Below are positions 59,780 through 64,000 of a stretch of 64,000 bases of DNA, piece by piece. Under the pieces are notes generated by a model. It was not told the origin of the DNA and searched no databases. It saw nothing but the letters and a program-made list of their open reading frames with translations. Source of the DNA: Burkholderiaceae bacterium (GTDB taxonomy: Bacteria; Pseudomonadota; Gammaproteobacteria; Burkholderiales; Burkholderiaceae_C); contig CAKKRJ010000002.1 in assembly GCA_919902775.1 (NCBI GenBank), forward strand, positions 399,792 through 463,791, given 5' to 3'. The first letter of the stretch is position 1. Each line of letters begins with the position of its first letter. Position numbers and translations under genes: made by a program.

Positions 59780-62083
59780 ATGAACTTGAGCAAAGAAGAA
59801 CTGGCTTTCCGCGACGACGTGCGCGCCTTTCTGGCCGCTGAGCTGACCGACGAGATCCGCCTGGGCGGGCACCGCACCTCGGGCATTTTTTCGGACTACG
59901 AAGTCGGCATTCCGTGGCAGCGAATTCTGGCCAAGCGCGGTTGGGCCGCGCCGCACTGGCCACTCGAGTGGGGCGGCTGTGGCTGGACGCCAAGGCAACA
60001 CGACATTTTTGCCAGCGAGATGGCCGCGGCCGACGCTCCTAAGGTCTCGCCCCTGGGCTTGGTGATGGCGGCCCCGGTGTTGGTGGCGTTTGGCACGCAG
60101 GCTCAAAAAGAGCGCTGGTTGCCCGACATCCGCAACGGTGTGAGTTACTGGTGTCAGGGCTACAGCGAACCCGGCTCCGGCTCCGACCTGGCGTCGCTGC
60201 AATGTCGCGCCCGGCGCGAAGGCAACGAGTGGGTGATCAATGGCTCCAAAATATGGACCACCCACGCCCATCGGGCCACGCACATGTTTTGCCTGGTGCG
60301 CACCGACAGCAGTGGCAAACCGCAGCAAGGCATCAGCTTCTTGATGTTCGAGCTGAACAAGCCGGGCATCCAGATCCGGCCCATCATCAGCATCTCGGGT
60401 GACCACGAGTTCAACCAGGTTTTTTTTGACGAGGCCCGCGTGCCCGCAGACGCCCTGATCGGCGAAGAAAACCAGGGCTGGGCGATTGCCAAATACCTGC
60501 TGGAGCATGAACGCGGCGGCACCTCGGCACCGTTCTTGCACGCCCGCCTGGCGCGGCTGCGCGAATCATTGCGCGAGGCGTTTGCCGCAGCCGGACCGGG
60601 TGACACCGAGCAAGCAGATATCGCCCTGACCCTGGCCAACGCACAGTGCCGCATCGATGCCTTGCACGCCTGGGAGCAGCAGGTGCTGACGGCGCGCATG
60701 GGCGGCGGTACGCAGCCCTGTTGGCTGCCCGCAGCACCCTCGATGGGCAAGTTGCTGGCGACTGAACTCAAGCAGCACCTGACCGAACTGGGCCTGAGCA
60801 TTGCTGGCCCCTACGGCGCCACCAGCCTCACGGTGGAAGTGGCCAGCGCCCATGCGCTGCCTGTGCCCGAAGCGTCGGTGTTTGCCACCCGTGCGTATTT
60901 GAACGACCGCGCCGCATCGATTTATGGCGGCACCAACGAAGTCCAGCGCAACCTGATCGCCCGCCACATTCTGGGGGCCGAGGTGGTGGAGCCTGTGCTG
61001 CCCACCGACGAGACGCAGGCCATGCTGCTGGCCAGTTTGCAAGGCTGGCTGCAGGACAAGCTGCCGTTTGACCAACGCGCACAGATGATCGCCAATCCCG
61101 AATCCATCGCACCGCTGTGGCAAGGGCTGGCCCATGAGCTGGGCCTCTTGGGCGCGGCACTGCCCGAGCGTCTGGGCGGCATGGGCGGCGGCCTGCCTGA
61201 GCAGATGCTGATTTGCCAGGCCCTGGGTGCGGCCTTGGTGGCTGAACCCTACAGCAGCACCGCGGTCACGGGCGCGGCCTTGCTGCAGGCGCTGGCCGAC
61301 CCCGCAGCCGATGCTTTGCTGCAAGGCCTGGCCGAGGGTCAGGTGCGCCTGGCGGTGGCCGCCTTGGAGCCCGCAGGGCGCACCGAGCTGAGCCGTGTGC
61401 AGACCCGCTTGCAAACATCGGGCGGCCCGCTGCGCATCAGCGGGCGCAAGGCCCTGGTGCGCGGTGCACCCGGGGCGACCCACTGGCTGGTGAGCGCGCG
61501 AGACGAGGCGGGTCAGTTGCGCATCTGTCTGATCGACCCCGCAGCCCGTGGCGTGCAGCGGCGCGATGTGCGCTTGATCGACGGTGCCTGGGCCGCTGAG
61601 TTGGCGTTTGACCAAGCGCCCGTGCAGGCCGTCATGGGCCAGGGCGATGCGCTGGCCGCACTCACACAGGCGTGGGACACGGCCACCCTGGCCGCAGGTG
61701 CCGAAGCCGTGGGCGTGATGCAGACCCTGATGCGCGACACGCTGAATTACACCAGCCAGCGCAAACAGTTTGGCCAGCCCCTGGCGGCTTTTCAGGCGCT
61801 GCAACACCGCATGGCCGATATGTATCTGGCGCTGGTGCAAGCCGCGGCCGCGGTGGGGGCTTGTGCCGATGTGGCCAGCGAGAGCCCGGAGCGCCGCGCC
61901 CAGCGGGTGTCATCGGCCCATGTGACGGTGCTGCGTGCGGCCCGCCTGGTGGGGCAGGGCGCGGTGCAGTTGCACGGCGGCATGGGCATGACCGACGAGC
62001 TGGCCGTGGGCCATGGCTTCAAGCGGCTGACGGTGATCGAGCAGCAGTTTGGCGGGGTGGCGCAGCATTTGCGGCGGGTTTGA
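59780..62083 (+). CDS. Double-length acyl-CoA dehydrogenase (two ACAD modules)
   Basis: The 767-residue protein has two acyl-CoA dehydrogenase modules in one chain. Module 1 (about 1-395) is complete: 'FRDDVRAFLAAELTDEI', 'CQGYSEPGSGSDLASLQCRA' (FAD/substrate loop), 'LLEHERGG' and 'AASIYGGTNEVQRNLIARHI'. The usual YEG site reads YGG, as in family members whose catalytic Glu sits earlier on helix G. Module 2 (about 410-767) keeps the C-terminal 'SQRKQFGQPLAAFQALQHRM' and 'VQLHGGMGMTDELAVGHGFK' but lacks the EPGSGSD loop, so it is probably non-catalytic or structural. The start at 59780 fits family alignment. Electrons should pass to ETF and etfD. Confidence 0.9.
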   Translation: MNLSKEELAFRDDVRAFLAAELTDEIRLGGHRTSGIFSDYEVGIPWQRILAKRGWAAPHWPLEWGGCGWTPRQHDIFASEMAAADAPKVSPLGLVMAAPVLVAFGTQAQKERWLPDIRNGVSYWCQGYSEPGSGSDLASLQCRARREGNEWVINGSKIWTTHAHRATHMFCLVRTDSSGKPQQGISFLMFELNKPGIQIRPIISISGDHEFNQVFFDEARVPADALIGEENQGWAIAKYLLEHERGGTSAPFLHARLARLRESLREAFAAAGPGDTEQADIALTLANAQCRIDALHAWEQQVLTARMGGGTQPCWLPAAPSMGKLLATELKQHLTELGLSIAGPYGATSLTVEVASAHALPVPEASVFATRAYLNDRAASIYGGTNEVQRNLIARHILGAEVVEPVLPTDETQAMLLASLQGWLQDKLPFDQRAQMIANPESIAPLWQGLAHELGLLGAALPERLGGMGGGLPEQMLICQALGAALVAEPYSSTAVTGAALLQALADPAADALLQGLAEGQVRLAVAALEPAGRTELSRVQTRLQTSGGPLRISGRKALVRGAPGATHWLVSARDEAGQLRICLIDPAARGVQRRDVRLIDGAWAAELAFDQAPVQAVMGQGDALAALTQAWDTATLAAGAEAVGVMQTLMRDTLNYTSQRKQFGQPLAAFQALQHRMADMYLALVQAAAAVGACADVASESPERRAQRVSSAHVTVLRAARLVGQGAVQLHGGMGMTDELAVGHGFKRLTVIEQQFGGVAQHLRRV

Positions 62084-62100
62084 GTGACTGAGTAAGAACA

Positions 62101-62219
62101 GCCTTCGGCCGCAGGGGCGGCCTCCCACAAAGACCACAGAGCCCTGTCAAAGACCCCTGAGCCTTGTGGGAGCGCGCCCCTGCGCGCGAATGCCCCGACC
62201 GCAGGGGCGGCTTTCCCAC
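62101..62219. repeat. REP-like hairpin repeat, copy D
   Basis: TTCGGCCGCAGGGGCGGCCT with CTCCCACAAAG is followed by an inverted TTGTGGGAGCGCGCCCCTGC and a third ACCGCAGGGGCGGC. The spacer between the first two units is longer than in copies A to C. It lies between the convergent acyl-CoA dehydrogenase and PAS-LuxR genes, where it could act as a transcription barrier. Confidence 0.88.
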
Positions 62220-62226
62220 TCAAATC

Positions 62227-62805
62227 TCATCCCCGCACCAACTTCTGAATCAAATCCGCCGCCCCTGAAGCCTGGTATTTGCGCATCAGCTTCACGCGGT
62301 AAATTTCCACCGTGCGGTGGCTGATGCCCAAAGCTCGGCCGATTTCTTTGCTGGTCAGGCCGTCCATCAAATGGGCGGCCACTTCGCGTTCGCGGGCCGT
62401 GAGTTCGGCTTTCACGGGTTTGCGGGCTGACAGGTCTTCGAAGGTCCAGATACCCGCTTCGTGGGGCGCGTCGCGGTTCAGCGCGCGGCCTGTCACATGG
62501 CACCAGAAGGTTTCGCCTTTGAAGCGACCATCGACGCGTTTCATCACCCGGTCGTCGGCGTACACGCCCTTGGCGTTCAGGATAGGGGTGATGCGCTGGC
62601 CGGTGCGTTCGTATTCGTCGGCGCTGGGATAGAGCAGCTGAAAGCTCTGGCCAATGAGCTGTTCGCGGCCCACGCCAAACATCTCGCAGACCCGTTGGTT
62701 GCAGTCCACCATGGCGCGGTTGCGTGACAGCACCATGCCGATGGGGGCCAGGTCAAAGGCCAGGCGGTAATCGATGTCGTTGGCGGTGACGGTTGTCTTG
62801 GGCAT
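62227..62805 (-). CDS. PAS-LuxR transcriptional regulator
   Basis: This 192-residue regulator has an N-terminal PAS sensor domain (about 10-125: 'RLAFDLAPIGMVLSRNRAMV', 'GRFKGETFWCHVTGRAL') and a C-terminal LuxR-type helix-turn-helix (about 135-190: 'LTAREREVAAHLMDGLTSKE' and 'ISHRTVEIYRVKLMRKY'). There is no receiver domain, so the PAS pocket is the likely ligand site. It is divergent from a CoA-transferase operon, and the 77-bp gap carries paired TACGTA sites, so activation of that operon is plausible. Confidence 0.92.
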   Translation of the reverse strand: MPKTTVTANDIDYRLAFDLAPIGMVLSRNRAMVDCNQRVCEMFGVGREQLIGQSFQLLYPSADEYERTGQRITPILNAKGVYADDRVMKRVDGRFKGETFWCHVTGRALNRDAPHEAGIWTFEDLSARKPVKAELTAREREVAAHLMDGLTSKEIGRALGISHRTVEIYRVKLMRKYQASGAADLIQKLVRG

Positions 62806-62826
62806 CAGGGCACACCATTACGAAAA

Positions 62827-62848
62827 ACTACGTAGTCGAATACGTAGT
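62827..62848. promoter_or_regulatory. Paired TACGTA operator-like sites
   Basis: The perfect palindrome ACTACGTAGT (62827-62836) is followed by ATACGTAGTAT (62840-62850), with TACGTA centres 12 bp apart, and a weaker ATCGTAG after it. They lie in the short gap between the PAS-LuxR gene and the CoA-transferase operon. NarL/LuxR-type proteins often bind such short inverted sites. Confidence 0.55.
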
Positions 62849-62882
62849 ATCGTAGCGCTTTCATCCACTACTGGAGATTGGT

Positions 62883-63590
62883 GTGAACAAGATTTATCCC
62901 TCCGCAGCCGAAGCCCTCAAGGGCATCGTGTCTGACGGGCAACTCATTGGCGTCGGCGGTTTTGGCCTGTGCGGCATCCCTGAAGCCTTGATCGACGCCT
63001 TGCGTGACAGCTGTGTGCAGAACCTGACCGCCGTTTCCAACAATGCGGGTGTGGACGATTTCGGCCTGGGCAAACTGCTGCAGACCCGTCAGATCAAGAA
63101 AATGATTTCGTCCTATGTGGGCGAAAACAAAGAGTTCGAGCGCCAGTACCTGGCCGGCGAGCTGGCACTGGAATTCACGCCGCAGGGCACGCTGGCCGAG
63201 AAGCTGCGTGCCGGTGGCGCGGGCATCCCGGCCTTCTTCACCAAGACCGGCGTGGGCACCTTGGTGGCCGAAGGCAAAGAGCTGCGCGAGTTCGATGGCG
63301 AGACCTATGTGATGGAACGTGCCTTGGTGCCCGATGTGTCGCTGGTCAAGGCGCACCGCGCCGACAAGTCCGGCAACTTGCAGTTCCGCTACACCTCGCG
63401 CAACTTCAACCCCGCCGTGGCCATGGCGGGCAAAATTTGTGTGGTCGAGGTGGAAGAGATTGTGGAAACCGGCGACATGCACCCCGACAGCGTGCACCTG
63501 CCCGGCATTTATGTGCACCGCATTGTGCTGAACCAGCACCCTGAAAAGCGCATCGAAAAACGCACGATCACAGAGAAAGCAGGAGTCTGA
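62883..63590 (+). CDS. 3-oxoacid CoA-transferase subunit A
   Basis: The 235-residue alpha subunit starts with GTG at 62883, with TGGAG 6 nt before it. It begins [16 protein letters not shown] and carries the CoA-transferase family I glycine-rich '[20 protein letters not shown]', '[20 protein letters not shown]' and '[20 protein letters not shown]'. With subunit B (1 bp downstream) it moves CoA between succinyl-CoA and acetoacetate or a related 3-oxoacid. An atoD/scoA/pcaI distinction is not possible from sequence alone. It is divergent from a PAS-LuxR regulator. Confidence 0.93.
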   Translation: MNKIYPSAAEALKGIVSDGQLIGVGGFGLCGIPEALIDALRDSCVQNLTAVSNNAGVDDFGLGKLLQTRQIKKMISSYVGENKEFERQYLAGELALEFTPQGTLAEKLRAGGAGIPAFFTKTGVGTLVAEGKELREFDGETYVMERALVPDVSLVKAHRADKSGNLQFRYTSRNFNPAVAMAGKICVVEVEEIVETGDMHPDSVHLPGIYVHRIVLNQHPEKRIEKRTITEKAGV

Positions 63591-63591
63591 T

Positions 63592-64000
63592 ATGAGCTGG
63601 AGTCAAGACCAAATGGCCGCCCGTGCGGCCCACGAACTGGAAGACGGTTTCTATGTGAACCTGGGCATCGGCATTCCCACGCTGGTGGCCAACTTTGTGC
63701 CGGCCGACAAGGAAGTCTGGCTGCAAAGCGAAAACGGCATGCTGGGCATTGGCCCGTTCCCGAGCGAAGACGAAGTCGATGCCGACTTGATCAACGCCGG
63801 CAAGCAGACCGTGACCACCATCAAAGGCTCGTCCATTTTTGGCAGCGAGCAGTCGTTTGCCATGATCCGTGGCGGCAAGATCAACCTGTCCATCCTCGGT
63901 GCGATGCAGGTGAGCGAGAAGGGCGATCTGGCCAACTGGATGATTCCCGGCAAGATGGTCAAGGGCATGGGCGGCGCGATGGACCTGGTGGCCGGCGTCA
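63592..64000 (+). CDS. 3-oxoacid CoA-transferase subunit B (3' end outside window)
   Basis: The first 136 codons are visible, read from the ATG at 63592, 1 nt after the stop of subunit A, with AGGAG upstream. The sequence begins [19 protein letters not shown] and continues '[15 protein letters not shown]' and '[14 protein letters not shown]', where Glu47 is the glutamate that forms the CoA thioester. '[20 protein letters not shown]' and '[20 protein letters not shown]' are typical. The gene runs off the window end, so whether more pathway genes follow is unknown. Confidence 0.95.
   Translation, partial: MSWSQDQMAARAAHELEDGFYVNLGIGIPTLVANFVPADKEVWLQSENGMLGIGPFPSEDEVDADLINAGKQTVTTIKGSSIFGSEQSFAMIRGGKINLSILGAMQVSEKGDLANWMIPGKMVKGMGGAMDLVAGV

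Overview
The window is a GC-rich, densely coded stretch of a betaproteobacterial chromosome. Gene content and protein style (ETF-ubiquinone oxidoreductase, YihY, DUF2069, gcvTHP behind a tandem glycine riboswitch, large transglutaminase/ATP-grasp genes, acyl-CoA metabolism) point to Burkholderiales, most likely Comamonadaceae (a Limnohabitans/Rhodoferax-type freshwater bacterium). The genus is an inference; no rRNA or tRNA gene is visible. I saw no insertion sequence, prophage or CRISPR array.

Layout. 1-851: end of a DUF1993 gene and a RidA-family gene, separated by a REP-like repeat. 983-8033 (minus): a three-gene amidoligase-type cluster (small transglutaminase, fused circularly permuted ATP-grasp/alpha-E, large transglutaminase/DUF2126). 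8229-10919: comEC. 11048-13659 (plus): a second set with separate ATP-grasp and alpha-E genes. 13661-18320 (minus): xthA, DUF4337, folA, thyA, a FAD-linked dehydrogenase and DUF2069. 18342-19598: a YihY membrane protein. 19588-23023 (minus): metY-like gene, alpha/beta hydrolase and cytochrome P450. 23139: CBS-domain gene. 23733-28039 (minus): exported dienelactone-hydrolase-like protein, a large lipoprotein and a PhoD-type phosphatase, divergent from a NarL-type regulator and a 7TM sensor kinase (28211-30746). 30791-33986: aroC, an MFS transporter and an alpha/beta hydrolase. 34028-44648: YhgE/Pip-type membrane protein, DsbA/FrnE-like protein, hybrid kinase with a small exported partner, LysE exporter, B12-type radical SAM protein, a J-domain-like protein and threonine aldolase.

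43596-53032 (minus) is a glycine regulon. gcvT-gcvH-gcvP and a GNAT gene follow one tandem glycine riboswitch. A second tandem glycine riboswitch, with its own promoter, precedes dadA-sdaA-ltaE. Together the genes can cleave glycine, deaminate serine made from it, and oxidise or interconvert related amino acids.

53106-64000: etfD (ETF-QO) with a clear terminator, then a lipid/aromatic acid region: SDR, thioesterase, PF10118-type metal-dependent hydrolase, TetR regulator, two AhpD/CMD-family proteins, nitroreductase, a double-length acyl-CoA dehydrogenase, a PAS-LuxR regulator, and a divergent 3-oxoacid CoA-transferase pair cut by the window edge.

The most interesting items are the two amidoligase clusters around comEC, the two glycine riboswitches (one with a visible alternative pairing), a family of REP-like hairpins with compensatory stem changes, a duplicated gene leader in the secreted-protein locus, and paired TACGTA operator-like sites before the CoA-transferase genes.
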